64,000 nt of DNA from JAVBJV01 sp031555315 (GCA_031555315.1 JAVBUO010000024.1:1-64000); one strand, 5' to 3'; shown: positions 51,905 through 60,868, counted from the first letter of the stretch. Numbers and translations are program-made. Notes: generated by a model not told the origin, from the sequence alone.

Positions 51905-53007
51905 GACCGTCCCTCGAAGTCGATGCGCGGGTCGATCACCGTGTACATCACGTCGCCGATGATGTTCATCACCAGTCCAAGCAGCGCAAAGATATACAGT
52001 GTACCGAACATCACCGGGTAATCGCGCCGGATCGCGCTCTCGAAGCCCAGCAGCCCCAACCCGTCGAGCGAGAAGATCACCTCGACCAGCAGCGCCCCGG
52101 TAAACAGGATCGACGCGAAGGCGGCCGGGAACCCGGCGACGATCAGCAGCATCGCGTTGCGGAACACATGCCCGTACAGCACGCGGCGTTCATCGGCGCC
52201 CTTGGCGCGCGCCGTCACCACATACTGCTTACGGATCTCTTCCAGAAAGCAGTTCTTGGTCAGCATGGTCAGGCTGGCGAAGCCACCGACCACCAGCGCG
52301 ATGGTCGGCAGCGCTGCGTGCCATAGATAATCGACGATCTTTCCCGCCCAGGACAGTTCCGAAAAATTCGCCGACGTCAGTCCCCGCAACGGGAACCACT
52401 GCACGAACGACCCGCCGGCGAACAGCACGACCAGCAGGATCGCGAACAGGAAGCCCGGAATCGCATACCCGCCCAGCACCAGCGCGCTGGTCGCCACGTC
52501 GAACCGCGATCCGGCGCGCACCGCCTTCATGATCCCCAGCGGGATCGAGATCAGATAGACCAGCAGCGTCGACCACAGCCCCAGGGTGATCGACACCGGC
52601 ATCTTCTCGACGATCAGCGCGACCACCGTGCGGTCGCGGAAGAACGAACGCCCGAAATCGAACGTCGCGTAATCCCGCAGCATCGTCCAGAACCGCTCGT
52701 AAGCGGGCTTGTCGAAGCCGTACATCTTTTCGATGCGGCTGATGATCTCGGGATCCAGCCCGCGCGCGCCGCGATAGGTGGATTCCTGGCTGCTGCTCGA
52801 GGATTGCGTGGACGACGGCGCGTTGCGCGCCTCGCCGCCGCCGCCGCTGAAACGTTCGGTCGCCGATACTCCCCGCCCGCGCAGTTCGGCAATCGTCTGT
52901 TCCACCGGACCACCCGGCGCGAACTGCACGACGGCGAAGTTGATCAACAGAATCCCGAACAGCGTCGGGATCACCAGCAACAGACGCCGCAGGATATAGG
53001 CTGCCAT
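51901..53007 (-). CDS. yejB: Oligopeptide ABC transporter permease (YejB-like)
   Basis: The 368-residue product starts MAAYILRRLLLVIPTLFGILLINFAVVQFAPGGPVEQ, the usual TM1 of DppB/YejB. A hydrophilic insert at about 54-79 is unusually Gly/Ser-rich (SGGGGEARNAPSSTQSSSSS). The membrane domain shows the EAA loop ARAKGADERRVLYGHVFRNA. It forms the heterodimeric channel with YejE. It is 12 bases downstream of the receptor gene. Confidence 0.93.
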   Translation of the reverse strand: MAAYILRRLLLVIPTLFGILLINFAVVQFAPGGPVEQTIAELRGRGVSATERFSGGGGEARNAPSSTQSSSSSQESTYRGARGLDPEIISRIEKMYGFDKPAYERFWTMLRDYATFDFGRSFFRDRTVVALIVEKMPVSITLGLWSTLLVYLISIPLGIMKAVRAGSRFDVATSALVLGGYAIPGFLFAILLVVLFAGGSFVQWFPLRGLTSANFSELSWAGKIVDYLWHAALPTIALVVGGFASLTMLTKNCFLEEIRKQYVVTARAKGADERRVLYGHVFRNAMLLIVAGFPAAFASILFTGALLVEVIFSLDGLGLLGFESAIRRDYPVMFGTLYIFALLGLVMNIIGDVMYTVIDPRIDFEGRS

Positions 53008-53019
53008 CAGCGCTTCCCG

Positions 53020-54924
53020 TCAGGGGGCTCTGCGGCCGGCATCGATCCGCGCGGCCTTCGCCGCGTCCACCCACCAGGAATCCAGGTCGATCCCCGTGCG
53101 CACCGGCTGTTCCGGCCAGCCGAAACGGTCCCACACGGCAACCAGACGCATGCGGGTATGATACTGCGGCACCACGTAGAACCCCCACAGCAGAACCCGG
53201 TCCATGGCGCGCGTCGCGGCGATCAGCGCGGCCCGGTCGGGCGCCTGGATGATCTTCTCGATCAGCGCATCGACGACGGGATCGTTGACGCCCATCAGAT
53301 TCATGCTGCCTTCTTCGTCGCGGCGCGAACTGCCGAAAAAATCGCGCTGTTCGTTGCCGGGGCTTTCCGACTGGGGATCCAGAATGATCGTCATGTCGAA
53401 ATCGAAGCTGTCGGTGATGCGCTGATATTGCGCCACGTCCACCGTGCGCACCCGCGCATCGATCCCCAGCCGCTGCAGCGACTGCGCATAGGGCAGCGAC
53501 ACCCGCTCGAACGACGGATCGTACAATACGATCTCGAACGACATCTGCTGTCCGGCGGCGTTGACCAGCTTGCGCTCGCGCACCTCCCATCCCGCCGCTT
53601 TCAGCAGCGTCAGTGCCTCGCGCATCTGTTCGCGGTTGTTGCCGGACCCGTCGGTCACCGGCAGGGTGTACGGTTCGGTGAACAGCCGGGCCGGCAGACG
53701 ATCGCGAAACGGTTCCAGCAGCGCCAGTTCCGCGCCGGACGGCAAGCCCGAGGACGCGAATTCGCTGTTGCTGAAATAAGACGTGGTACGCGTGTACAAC
53801 CCGTAGAAGATGTTCTTGTTCATCCACTCGAAATCGAACATGCGGGTCAGCGCCTCGCGCACCCGCACGTCCTTGAACACCTCGCGCCGCGTGTTGAAGC
53901 CGAAGCCCTGCATGCCGGTCGGCAACTGATGGGGAAATTCCTTCTTCACCACCCGCCCGTCGCGCACCGCCGGAAAGTCGTAGGCGGTCGCCCAGTTGCG
54001 GGCGATGTTCTCGATACGGATGTCGATCTGCCCGCTCTTGAACGCCTCGAACGCCACGCTGGCGTCGCGGAAATATTCATACCGGATCACGTCGAAATTA
54101 TAACGCCCGCGATTTTGCGGCAGGTTTTCACCCCACCAGCCCGGCACGCGGCGGAACGACACCGTGCGCCCGAACTCGAACCGGTCGACCTTGTAGGCCC
54201 CCGATCCCAGCGGCGCATCGGTCAGCGGTTTCTCGAAGTCGCGCCCTTCCCACCAGTGCTTCGGCAACACCAGAAGCTGGCCCAGAATCAGCGGCAGCTC
54301 GCGGTTGGTGGGATCTTTCAGATGAAACACCACCCGCTGCGGGCCATCGGCCTCGGCGCGATCGACATCGGCGTAATACAGGCGGTAGTTCGGGCGCCCC
54401 TTTTCGCGCAGCGTATCGAACGTCCAGACCACATCGGCGGAGGTTATCTTGTGCCCATCGTGAAACACCGCCTCGGGGCGCAGGATGAACGCCACCCAGG
54501 TCTTGTCGGGCGCCACTTCGATCGCTTCGGCGATATCCGCATATTCGGTCGAGGCCTCGTCGGCATTGGTGATCAGCAACGCCTGCCAGATCTGCCCGAT
54601 GCCTCCGGCCGAGCTGCCGCGGATGATGAACGGATTGAAATTGTCGAACGATCCCAACGCGGCATAGGCGACCTCGCCGCCTTTCGGCGCATTCGGGTTC
54701 ACATAGGGAAAATGCGTGTAATCCGCCGGCAGCGCGGGTTCGCCGAGCAGCGACAGCGCATGCACGCGCGGCACGGCCGCGGACGAAGCCGCCGTGGGGG
54801 CCGCCGTGGAAGAAGCCGTCTGCGCACGCGGAAAAGCGGGCAGCGCCCCCAGCGCCAGGGCGCCCGAGAAAACGGCAAGGCCGGATCTGCGTGTATACGT
54901 TTTTGTGTTCATGTTACCGACCAT
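53020..54924 (-). CDS. yejA: Oligopeptide ABC transporter substrate-binding protein (YejA-like)
   Basis: The 634-residue product has a Tat-like signal peptide (YTRRSGLAVFSGALALGALPAFPRA; starts at 54,924 or the ATG at 54,912). After an Ala/Ser/Thr-rich linker comes the family-5 receptor: HALSLLGEPALPADYTHFPYVNPNAPKGGEV, EAVFHDGHKITSADVVWTFDTL and RVREALTRMFDFEWMNKNIFYG, all typical of YejA. It delivers peptides to YejBEF from the periplasm. It lies downstream of the HisN-like gene by 45 bases. Confidence 0.92.
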   Translation of the reverse strand: MVGNMNTKTYTRRSGLAVFSGALALGALPAFPRAQTASSTAAPTAASSAAVPRVHALSLLGEPALPADYTHFPYVNPNAPKGGEVAYAALGSFDNFNPFIIRGSSAGGIGQIWQALLITNADEASTEYADIAEAIEVAPDKTWVAFILRPEAVFHDGHKITSADVVWTFDTLREKGRPNYRLYYADVDRAEADGPQRVVFHLKDPTNRELPLILGQLLVLPKHWWEGRDFEKPLTDAPLGSGAYKVDRFEFGRTVSFRRVPGWWGENLPQNRGRYNFDVIRYEYFRDASVAFEAFKSGQIDIRIENIARNWATAYDFPAVRDGRVVKKEFPHQLPTGMQGFGFNTRREVFKDVRVREALTRMFDFEWMNKNIFYGLYTRTTSYFSNSEFASSGLPSGAELALLEPFRDRLPARLFTEPYTLPVTDGSGNNREQMREALTLLKAAGWEVRERKLVNAAGQQMSFEIVLYDPSFERVSLPYAQSLQRLGIDARVRTVDVAQYQRITDSFDFDMTIILDPQSESPGNEQRDFFGSSRRDEEGSMNLMGVNDPVVDALIEKIIQAPDRAALIAATRAMDRVLLWGFYVVPQYHTRMRLVAVWDRFGWPEQPVRTGIDLDSWWVDAAKAARIDAGRRAP

Positions 54925-54969
54925 ACCTGTCGTCCGCCCTGTACCGCCACCCCCGAACGCACGGCCGCG

Positions 54970-55749
54970 CTACGCCAGCAGTTTCAGCGCCGGTTCCAGC
55001 AGCGCCGCATCGCCGACCGCCAGCACGTTGCCGTCGCTGTCCGGCGTCAGCGCCCGGCCGCGCCAGTCCACCAGATGGCCGCCCGCCCCCGCGATCACCG
55101 GGGCCAGCGCCGCCCAGTCCCAGATCTTCAGGCCGGGTTCGATAATGATATCTATCTGCCCCAGCGCCAACAGGCCGTATCCGTAACAGTCCCCCCCCCA
55201 ACTGGTCCGCCGCGCGGCTTTCTGCAAGCGTGCCAGCGCCTGCTGCTGCGGGGGTGTGGTGAAAATCTCGGGGCTGGTGCAAGACAGTTCGGCCAGTTCC
55301 AGCCGCGGACACGCCCGCACCCCCGCCCGACCGCCGAAACGGCTGGTAAAGCGCGTCGGCGCGCCGGCCACGCCGATCCAGCGCTCGCCGGTCACCGGCT
55401 GGTCGATCACCCCCAGCACCGGCCGGCCACGATGCAACAACCCGATCAATGTGCCGAAAACCGGCCGCCCGGTGATGAAGGCGCGTGTGCCGTCCACCGG
55501 GTCGAGCACCCAGACCCATTCCGCATCAGGATTTATCGTGCCGTATTCCTCGCCGATGATGCCGTGCTCGGGCACGCGTTCCCGCAGCAGCGCGCGCATC
55601 GCGCGTTCCGCGCCGCGATCGGCGATGGTCACGGGGGAATCATCGGCCTTGTCCTCGGCCGCCGGGACCACGCGGAACAGCGGACGAATAACGGCGCCGG
55701 CGGTATCCGCCAGCGCCGTCGCCAGACTTATATAGTCGGCTGGAACCAT
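54970..55749 (-). CDS. hisN: Inositol-monophosphatase-family phosphatase, probable histidinol-phosphatase
   Basis: The 259-residue product has IMPase metal sites: IIGEEYG (Glu), LDPVDGTRAFITGRP (Asp-x-x-Asp-Gly-Thr) and IWDWAALAPVIAGAGG (Asp). The segment TSWGGDCYGYGLLALGQIDIIIE is close to HisN-type histidinol-phosphate phosphatases rather than SuhB. It would produce histidinol from histidinol phosphate. It begins 1 base after the cytochrome c stop codon and precedes yejA. No other his genes are here. Confidence 0.83.
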   Translation of the reverse strand: MVPADYISLATALADTAGAVIRPLFRVVPAAEDKADDSPVTIADRGAERAMRALLRERVPEHGIIGEEYGTINPDAEWVWVLDPVDGTRAFITGRPVFGTLIGLLHRGRPVLGVIDQPVTGERWIGVAGAPTRFTSRFGGRAGVRACPRLELAELSCTSPEIFTTPPQQQALARLQKAARRTSWGGDCYGYGLLALGQIDIIIEPGLKIWDWAALAPVIAGAGGHLVDWRGRALTPDSDGNVLAVGDAALLEPALKLLA

Positions 55750-55750
55750 A

Positions 55751-56368
55751 TTACGGCAGCGGCTGCGGGTTTTCCGACAGGCTGCGCAGATAGGCGATCA
55801 CGTCGGCACGCTGCTTCGGGTCGCGCAGACCGGCGAACGCCATGCGGTTGCCCGTCGCGTAGTCGCGCGGACTCGCCAGCCAGCGGTTCAGTTCCTCGTA
55901 ACTCCAGACCTGATCGTGCATGCCCTTGATGACGGGGGAGTAGTTGAACCCTTCGGCATGGCCGTGCGGGCCGCCGACGACGTTCCACAGATTCGGCCCC
56001 GCACCGTTGCGCCCGCCCTGATCGAAGGTATGGCAGGTCGCGCACAGGCGCCGCGCAAGGGTCTTGCCCGCTTCCGGATCGGCCGCGGCCAGCAGCGGCC
56101 CGACCGGCGGCAGCGCCGCGGCGGCCGGCGCCGCAGCGGCAGGCGCTGCCGGCGCGGCTGTGCCCGCAGCCGCCTCGGCCGCGGCAGGCGCTGCCGCCGG
56201 CGCTTCAGCCCCGGCAACCGGCGCAAAGGTCGTCGTATTCACCTGTAGCACCTTGTTCGCTTCCGGCGCTGGTAACGGATGCACCAGAAACGTGGTGAAC
56301 ATCCCCGCGCCGAAGAAAACGATCCCTGCAATCAGAACCGCGGCTATCGCCTTGTTCAGTTCCATCAT
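55751..56368 (-). CDS. Membrane-anchored c-type cytochrome
   Basis: The product has 205 residues from ATG 56,368 (or 56,365). It has an N-terminal TM anchor (KAIAAVLIAGIVFFGAGMFTTFLV), a long Ala/Pro linker and a class I cytochrome c domain with one haem site, CATCH. GPNLWNVVGGPHGHAEGFNYSPVIK and the axial Met in GNRMAFAGL follow, ending DVIAYLRSL. It resembles CycM/cytochrome c552 of alphaproteobacteria, which passes electrons to oxidases. The longer frame upstream to 56,452 lacks a family match. It heads the hisN-yej run. Confidence 0.88.
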   Translation of the reverse strand: MMELNKAIAAVLIAGIVFFGAGMFTTFLVHPLPAPEANKVLQVNTTTFAPVAGAEAPAAAPAAAEAAAGTAAPAAPAAAAPAAAALPPVGPLLAAADPEAGKTLARRLCATCHTFDQGGRNGAGPNLWNVVGGPHGHAEGFNYSPVIKGMHDQVWSYEELNRWLASPRDYATGNRMAFAGLRDPKQRADVIAYLRSLSENPQPLP

Positions 56369-56524
56369 CCGCCAGCACCCCAATACAAAACATCGCGCCT
56401 GCCGACAGAGCATTGCTCCCCGGAACCGGCGCACGTAAGCTGCGGACAGCATAGGGAAACGCCCTCATCCCTTCAACCCGTCCAGCGGATGATTGCTGCG
56501 CGATTGCCAAGGATAGACAGTTTC

Positions 56525-57265
56525 GTGAAGCCGATTATCGTCATTCCGGCCCGCATGGCCGCCACCCGCCTGCCCGACAAGCCCCTGGCCGACATCCACG
56601 GCCGCCCGCTGATCGCCCATGTGCTGGACCGCGCCCGCGAAGCCGGAATCGCGCCGGTTATGGTGGCCTGCGGCGACCTCGAGATCGCCGAAGCCGTCCA
56701 GATCGCCGGCGGTATCGCCGCCATGACCGACCCGGGGCTGCCGTCCGGTTCGGACCGCATCGAACAAGCCCTGGCCCGGCACGACCCCGGCCGTATCTAC
56801 GACACGGTGATCAACCTGCAGGGCGACCTGCCGACCCTGCCGCCCGGCTACATCCGGACCGCGCTGGAAACCATGCTCGATCTCAACGTCGACATCGGCA
56901 CGCTGGTCGCCCCGATCCGCAGCGCCGAGGAAGCCGCAGCGCCGTCGGTGGTGAAATGCGCCTGCGCTTTCCACGACGACCGGCACACGGCGCGGGCACT
57001 GTATTTCAGCCGCGCCGCGATCCCCAGCGGCGACGGCCCGCTGTGGCACCATATCGGCATCTACGTATATCGTCGCGCGGCGCTCGAGCATTTCGTGCGC
57101 CTGCCGCCCGGCCAGCTGGAACAGCGCGAGAAGCTGGAACAACTGCGCGCGCTGGAAGCCGGCATGCGCATCGACGTCGCGCGCGTCGATCATGCGCCGT
57201 TCGGCGTCGACACCCCGGAAGACCTCGAACGCGCGCGCCGCGAACTGGCCCCGAAACACGGATAA
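56525..57265 (+). CDS. kdsB: 3-deoxy-manno-octulosonate cytidylyltransferase
   Basis: The product has 246 residues from the GTG at 56,525; the frame is open further upstream but the family begins KPIIVIPARMAATRLPDKPL, the CTP-binding loop. Other KdsB features are TDPGLPSGSDRIEQAL, INLQGDLPTLPP, HHIGIYVYRRAALEHF and EQLEALR-like EQLRALEAGMRI. It makes CMP-Kdo for lipopolysaccharide, confirming a Gram-negative host for this half. pheA begins 3 bases after its stop codon. Confidence 0.94.
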   Translation: MKPIIVIPARMAATRLPDKPLADIHGRPLIAHVLDRAREAGIAPVMVACGDLEIAEAVQIAGGIAAMTDPGLPSGSDRIEQALARHDPGRIYDTVINLQGDLPTLPPGYIRTALETMLDLNVDIGTLVAPIRSAEEAAAPSVVKCACAFHDDRHTARALYFSRAAIPSGDGPLWHHIGIYVYRRAALEHFVRLPPGQLEQREKLEQLRALEAGMRIDVARVDHAPFGVDTPEDLERARRELAPKHG

Positions 57266-57268
57266 CCC

Positions 57269-58123
57269 ATGAAGAACGTCATCGCATTCCAAGGCGCTCC
57301 CGGCGCGTATTCCGACCTTGCCTGCCGCAATGCCTATCCCGGCATGACGACACTGCCCTGCCCCAGCTTCGAGGCGGCGATCGCCGCCGTGCATGAAGAC
57401 CGCGCCGAACTCGCCATGCTGCCATGCGAGAATTCGCTGGCCGGGCGAGTGCCCGACATTCACCGCATGCTGCCCGATTCCGGCCTGAACGTGATCGGCG
57501 AGCAGTTCCAGCGTGTCGAACACTGCCTGCTGGCCCCCAAAGGCGCGACGATTGCCGGACTGAAGCGCGCCCATTCGCACCCGGTGGCACTGGGACAGGT
57601 GCTGCGCATCCTGAAGGAACTGAATCTGACCGCGGTGATCGAGGCCGACACCGCCGGCGCCGCGCAGATGATCGCCGAACGCAACAACCTGGAAGACGCG
57701 GCGATCGCCTCGTCGCTGGCGGCCGAGATCTATGGTCTCGACATCCTGCGCCGCAATGTCGAGGACGAGGACCACAACACCACGCGCTTTTACGTGATGT
57801 CGAAATCACCGCAGATCCCGCCGCACGACGCGCCGGACTGCGTGACCACCTTCGTCTTTCGGGTACGCAACGTGCCGGCGGCGCTGTACAAAGCGCTGGG
57901 CGGGTTCGCGACCAACGGCGTGAACATGACCAAGCTGGAAAGCTACATGGTCGGCGGCGAGTTCACCGCCACGCAGTTCCTGTGCGACGTCGACGGCCAC
58001 CCCGAACAGCCGAGCCTGCGACTGGCGCTGGAAGAGCTACAGTTTTTTTCGCGCGAAACACGCATTCTCGGCGTGTATAAAGCACACCCGATGCGGCATC
58101 AGCATCTGAACGGGAAGAACTGA
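57269..58123 (+). CDS. pheA: Prephenate dehydratase
   Basis: The 284-residue monofunctional enzyme starts IAFQGAPGAYSDLACRNAYPGM. It has the catalytic-domain segments VLPCENSLAGRV-like LAMLPCENSLAGRVPDIH, ADTAGAAQMIAERN and the Thr-Arg-Phe motif HNTTRFYVMSK. The C-terminal ACT domain (VTTFVFRVRNVPAALYKALGGFATNGVNMTKLES) allows feedback by phenylalanine. It converts prephenate to phenylpyruvate. It is cotranscribed with kdsB, an arrangement common in Rhodospirillales. Confidence 0.94.
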   Translation: MKNVIAFQGAPGAYSDLACRNAYPGMTTLPCPSFEAAIAAVHEDRAELAMLPCENSLAGRVPDIHRMLPDSGLNVIGEQFQRVEHCLLAPKGATIAGLKRAHSHPVALGQVLRILKELNLTAVIEADTAGAAQMIAERNNLEDAAIASSLAAEIYGLDILRRNVEDEDHNTTRFYVMSKSPQIPPHDAPDCVTTFVFRVRNVPAALYKALGGFATNGVNMTKLESYMVGGEFTATQFLCDVDGHPEQPSLRLALEELQFFSRETRILGVYKAHPMRHQHLNGKN

Positions 58124-58332
58124 GCAGCGATCTGTACGTGGCGCAATAATCGGTCGCACCTGAATGCGGAAGCCGACGACAGCGGAACGTATACATATCG
58201 TCTGACGGCCGTCTGGCGTTTTTTGTGTTCTGAAATATTTTCAATTTTACCCGCCCTTGTTGAAAATCAGCAGAAATGGCACTCACTTATTGGATAACGG
58301 TTATTTATTAGAAATCTGCGGAACATCCGGAT

Positions 58333-58899
58333 ATGAAATTCCACCCAAATTATGCCTTGCCATGTGCGATGGCCGCCGGCCTGCTGCTGGCCGGATGCGT
58401 AAAGTACGACCACAATGCCACCGCCATGGCGCTGGGCAGCGCGCCACCCAAAGCCACCGAGATTCGTCAGGCGCAGACCCGCACCTTCAACGCCTCCGAA
58501 ACCCAGGTGCTGATGGAAGCCACGCAAACCTTGCAGGATCTCGGCTACACACTGACTGAAACATCGTCCCCGCTGGGTGTTCTGGTCGGCACCAAGACCC
58601 GCGATGCGACCGAAACCGGTGAAGTCGCCGGGCAGGTGGCGCTGACCGTCCTGAGTGCGCTGCTGGGCGGCGGGCATTCCCCGAGCTGGGATACCGAACA
58701 GGAGATTCGCGCCACCATCGTCACCACCCCCGTCGGACAGCCGGCGGCATCGCGGCAGACCATGCTGCGCGTGTCGTTCCAGCGCATCGTCCGCCGCACC
58801 GACGGCAACGCACGCGTCGAACTGCTGACTGAAAACCAGATCTACCAGGAATTCTTCAACAAATTCCACCAGACGATGACCGTAGCACAGGGGAACTGA
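58333..58899 (+). CDS. Lipoprotein, paralogue A of the four-lipoprotein family
   Basis: The 188-residue product has a signal peptide with lipobox LAGC. The shared family core is RQAQTRTFNASETQVLMEATQTLQDLGYTLTE, followed by GTKTR, a helical hydrophobic stretch (VALTVLSALLGGG) not found in the paralogues, and a C-terminal QIYQEFFNKFHQ. Two bases separate it from the next lipoprotein gene. It would be anchored in the outer membrane or inner membrane periplasmic face. Function unknown. The 209-base gap upstream holds its promoter region and no other gene that I can support. Confidence 0.82.
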   Translation: MKFHPNYALPCAMAAGLLLAGCVKYDHNATAMALGSAPPKATEIRQAQTRTFNASETQVLMEATQTLQDLGYTLTETSSPLGVLVGTKTRDATETGEVAGQVALTVLSALLGGGHSPSWDTEQEIRATIVTTPVGQPAASRQTMLRVSFQRIVRRTDGNARVELLTENQIYQEFFNKFHQTMTVAQGN

Positions 58900-58901
58900 C
58901 C

Positions 58902-59414
58902 ATGATCCGCCATACGACCCGGCGCACGACGCTTCTCCATACGCTGCCGCGCCTCGCCCTGCTCGGCGCCGTTCTGGCGCTGGGGGCCTGCGCCGCCCGG
59001 AACCAGGCCGCCCCGCAGATCACCGACAGCACCAAGCCGGCAACGGAAATGCGTGCCATGCAGACCCGCATCTTCGACACCCCGGATCGCAGCCGCATCC
59101 TGCGCGCCACGGCATCCACCCTGCAGGACCGCGGCTACACGTTCGAGCGCATCTCGGCGGGCACCGACAGCCTGACCGCCACGAAATTCGCCGGCCGCCT
59201 GACGCTGACCGCCACGGCCAGCGCGCATGGCGCCCGCCAGACCGCCCTGCGCGTCAACGCCGCGGTGATCGACGGCGGACGCGGCCAGCAGGTGGACACC
59301 CCCGCCTTCTACCGCGACATGGTCTTCTCGCCATTGGGCCAGACGCTGGCGCTGACCCCGCTGGAGGCATCGCCCGAAGGCGCGGTCACCGCCGGCGCAA
59401 CGCAGCCGCGGTGA
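58902..59414 (+). CDS. Lipoprotein, paralogue B
   Basis: The 170-residue product has a signal peptide with lipobox LGAC. The core RAMQTRIFDTPDRSRILRATASTLQDRGYTFE aligns with paralogue A, followed by TATKFAGRLTLTATASAHGARQTALRVNA, a beta-rich part also seen in paralogue E. The C-terminus (FYRDMVFSPLGQTLAL) is a weaker version of the family's Q-x-FF ending. It is followed by a 60-base gap before the BamE-like gene. Function unknown. Confidence 0.82.
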   Translation: MIRHTTRRTTLLHTLPRLALLGAVLALGACAARNQAAPQITDSTKPATEMRAMQTRIFDTPDRSRILRATASTLQDRGYTFERISAGTDSLTATKFAGRLTLTATASAHGARQTALRVNAAVIDGGRGQQVDTPAFYRDMVFSPLGQTLALTPLEASPEGAVTAGATQPR

Positions 59415-59474
59415 CCCAGACCGGCACATCCAGCATATAACTGCCCGGATAAAGCAGAACGGAGCTTCCCTTTC

Positions 59475-59909
59475 ATGTCTCATTCCCCGCTTCTTTTCCC
59501 CGCCCGCATCGCTGCATGCGCCGTCGCCGGTCTGCTGGCCGCCTGCTCCGGCGTGCAGCAGCACGCGGCAAACGTGGCCGCCGCGCAGAATGCCGGCAGT
59601 AACCTGACCCTGGGCACCGTACAGCGTGAAATCCGTGTCGGCATGTCGGGGGCCGAGGTCGCGCAGGTGCTCGGTGCGCCGAACATCGTCACCACCGACG
59701 AACAGCGCCGCGAAACCTGGGTCTACGACAAGATCGCCACTCAGTCGGTTTCGAGCGGCAACAGCGGCGGGGCCGGTCTGCCGCTGCTGCTCGGGGTCAG
59801 CGGCAGCGCCGGAGCGGCCAGCAGCACGCAACGCACCCTGACGGTGGTGATCAAGTTCGACAACGCCAACCGGGTGCGCGACTATTCGTACCGGTCCAGT
59901 TCGTTCTGA
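59475..59909 (+). CDS. BamE/SmpA-OmlA-like lipoprotein
   Basis: The 144-residue product has a lipoprotein signal (lipobox LAAC). The SmpA/OmlA domain shows GTVQREIRVGMSGAEVAQVLGAPNIVTTDEQRRETWVYDKI and ends VVIKFDNANRVRDYSYRSSSF, the usual BamE-type strand. A Gly/Ser-rich loop (SSGNSGGAGLPLLLGVSGSAG) is inserted before the last strands. BamE belongs to the outer-membrane protein assembly machine; whether this copy does is not certain, as BamE-like folds are reused widely. It sits inside the paralogous lipoprotein run, 2 bases before the next gene. Confidence 0.8.
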   Translation: MSHSPLLFPARIAACAVAGLLAACSGVQQHAANVAAAQNAGSNLTLGTVQREIRVGMSGAEVAQVLGAPNIVTTDEQRRETWVYDKIATQSVSSGNSGGAGLPLLLGVSGSAGAASSTQRTLTVVIKFDNANRVRDYSYRSSSF

Positions 59910-59911
59910 CG

Positions 59912-60385
59912 ATGCCGACCCGTCGCCTTCTCGTTGCCCTGCCCTTCGGGGCATGGTTGGCCGGGTGCGCGCCAACCCCCGGCCAGCAGACCGCCGCCCT
60001 GACACCGCGGACCGGCACGGCCACGCTGCGCCAGATCCAGGGGCGCCGGTTCGATACGCGCGATATCGCAAACATCCTGCGCGCCTCGGTCGGGGTGCTG
60101 CAGGATCTGGGTTTCGCGCTGGATGAAAGCGCCCCCGGCTCGGGCCTGCTGACCGGCAGCAAGGAACGCCAGCGTTTTGCTGCCGCTTCACAGCAGATCC
60201 GCGTAACGGTCACAGTGCTGCCGGCCGGCAACGCCACGGCGGTACGCGCCAATTTCCAGATCGTGCGGCTCGATGCGCTGCTCAGCGACACGCGTAGCGG
60301 TGAAACGCTGACCGACCCGCAGCTCTACCGGCAATTCTTCGACAAACTCTCGCAATCCGTCTTCCTGCAGGCCCACGATCTATGA
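59912..60385 (+). CDS. Lipoprotein, paralogue D
   Basis: The 157-residue product has a short signal peptide with lipobox LAGC. The family core is RQIQGRRFDTRDIANILRASVGVLQDLGFALDE, then LTGSKERQRF, IRVTVTVLPAGNATAVRANF and the C-terminal DPQLYRQFFDKLSQSVFLQ. It overlaps the next gene by four bases (ATGA). Function unknown. Confidence 0.82.
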   Translation: MPTRRLLVALPFGAWLAGCAPTPGQQTAALTPRTGTATLRQIQGRRFDTRDIANILRASVGVLQDLGFALDESAPGSGLLTGSKERQRFAAASQQIRVTVTVLPAGNATAVRANFQIVRLDALLSDTRSGETLTDPQLYRQFFDKLSQSVFLQAHDL

Positions 60386-60804
60386 CCACACGCCGCGCCA
60401 TCCTTGCCGTCTGCCTCTCCCTGCCTATGGCCGCCTGTCAACTGGACTCGCGCCAGCAGGTGCTGGCGACCGATCGAAGCCAGCTCGAACAGCGCGCGAT
60501 CTCGACGCGCGTTTTCGACACCCAGAACCGCCAGCAGGTATTCCGGGCCGTCATCGCATCCCTGCAGGATCTCGGCTTCGTGATCGACCGGGCCGACGAA
60601 ACCCTGGGCACCGTGTCGGCCACCAAACGCGACGGCTATACGCTGCGTATGACCGTCACCACACGCCAGCACGGCGCACACCAGACGGCGGTGCGCGCCA
60701 GCGGCCAGTATGGCCAGAGCGCACTGAGCGACCCCGCCCCGTTCCAGCAGTTTTTCCGCGCCCTGGAACAGGCGCTTTTTCTGTCCGGCAATCCGATCGA
60801 CTGA
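60382..60804 (+). CDS. Lipoprotein, paralogue E
   Basis: The 140-residue product has a signal peptide with lipobox MAAC. The family core is RAISTRVFDTQNRQQVFRAVIASLQDLGFVIDR, then VSATKRDGYTLRMTVTTRQHGAHQTAVRASG and DPAPFQQFFRALEQALFLSG. The shortest and simplest member, it shows the domain boundaries clearly. It ends the operon, followed by hairpins. Function unknown. Confidence 0.82.
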   Translation: MTTRRAILAVCLSLPMAACQLDSRQQVLATDRSQLEQRAISTRVFDTQNRQQVFRAVIASLQDLGFVIDRADETLGTVSATKRDGYTLRMTVTTRQHGAHQTAVRASGQYGQSALSDPAPFQQFFRALEQALFLSGNPID

Positions 60805-60837
60805 GCCGGCAGCGCCCTGCCGGACAGACATCTTCAC

Positions 60838-60861
60838 ACGGCCGGTTCCCTGACCGGCCGT
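60838..60861. terminator. Hairpins between the lipoprotein operon and azlD
   Basis: ACGGCCGGT / ACCGGCCGT at 60,838-60,861 form a 9-base perfect stem with a 6-base loop, and a smaller CCGGCAG / CTGCCGG stem lies at 60,806-60,823. They separate convergent genes; neither has a clear T-run. Confidence 0.6.
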
Positions 60862-60868
60862 TGCCGCG

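Noticed and set aside
52804..55929. A 1,041-codon open frame on the plus strand
   Set aside because: It lies antisense to yejB, yejA and hisN, which have clear family motifs. Long antisense frames are expected in GC-rich DNA; its sequence shows no domain.
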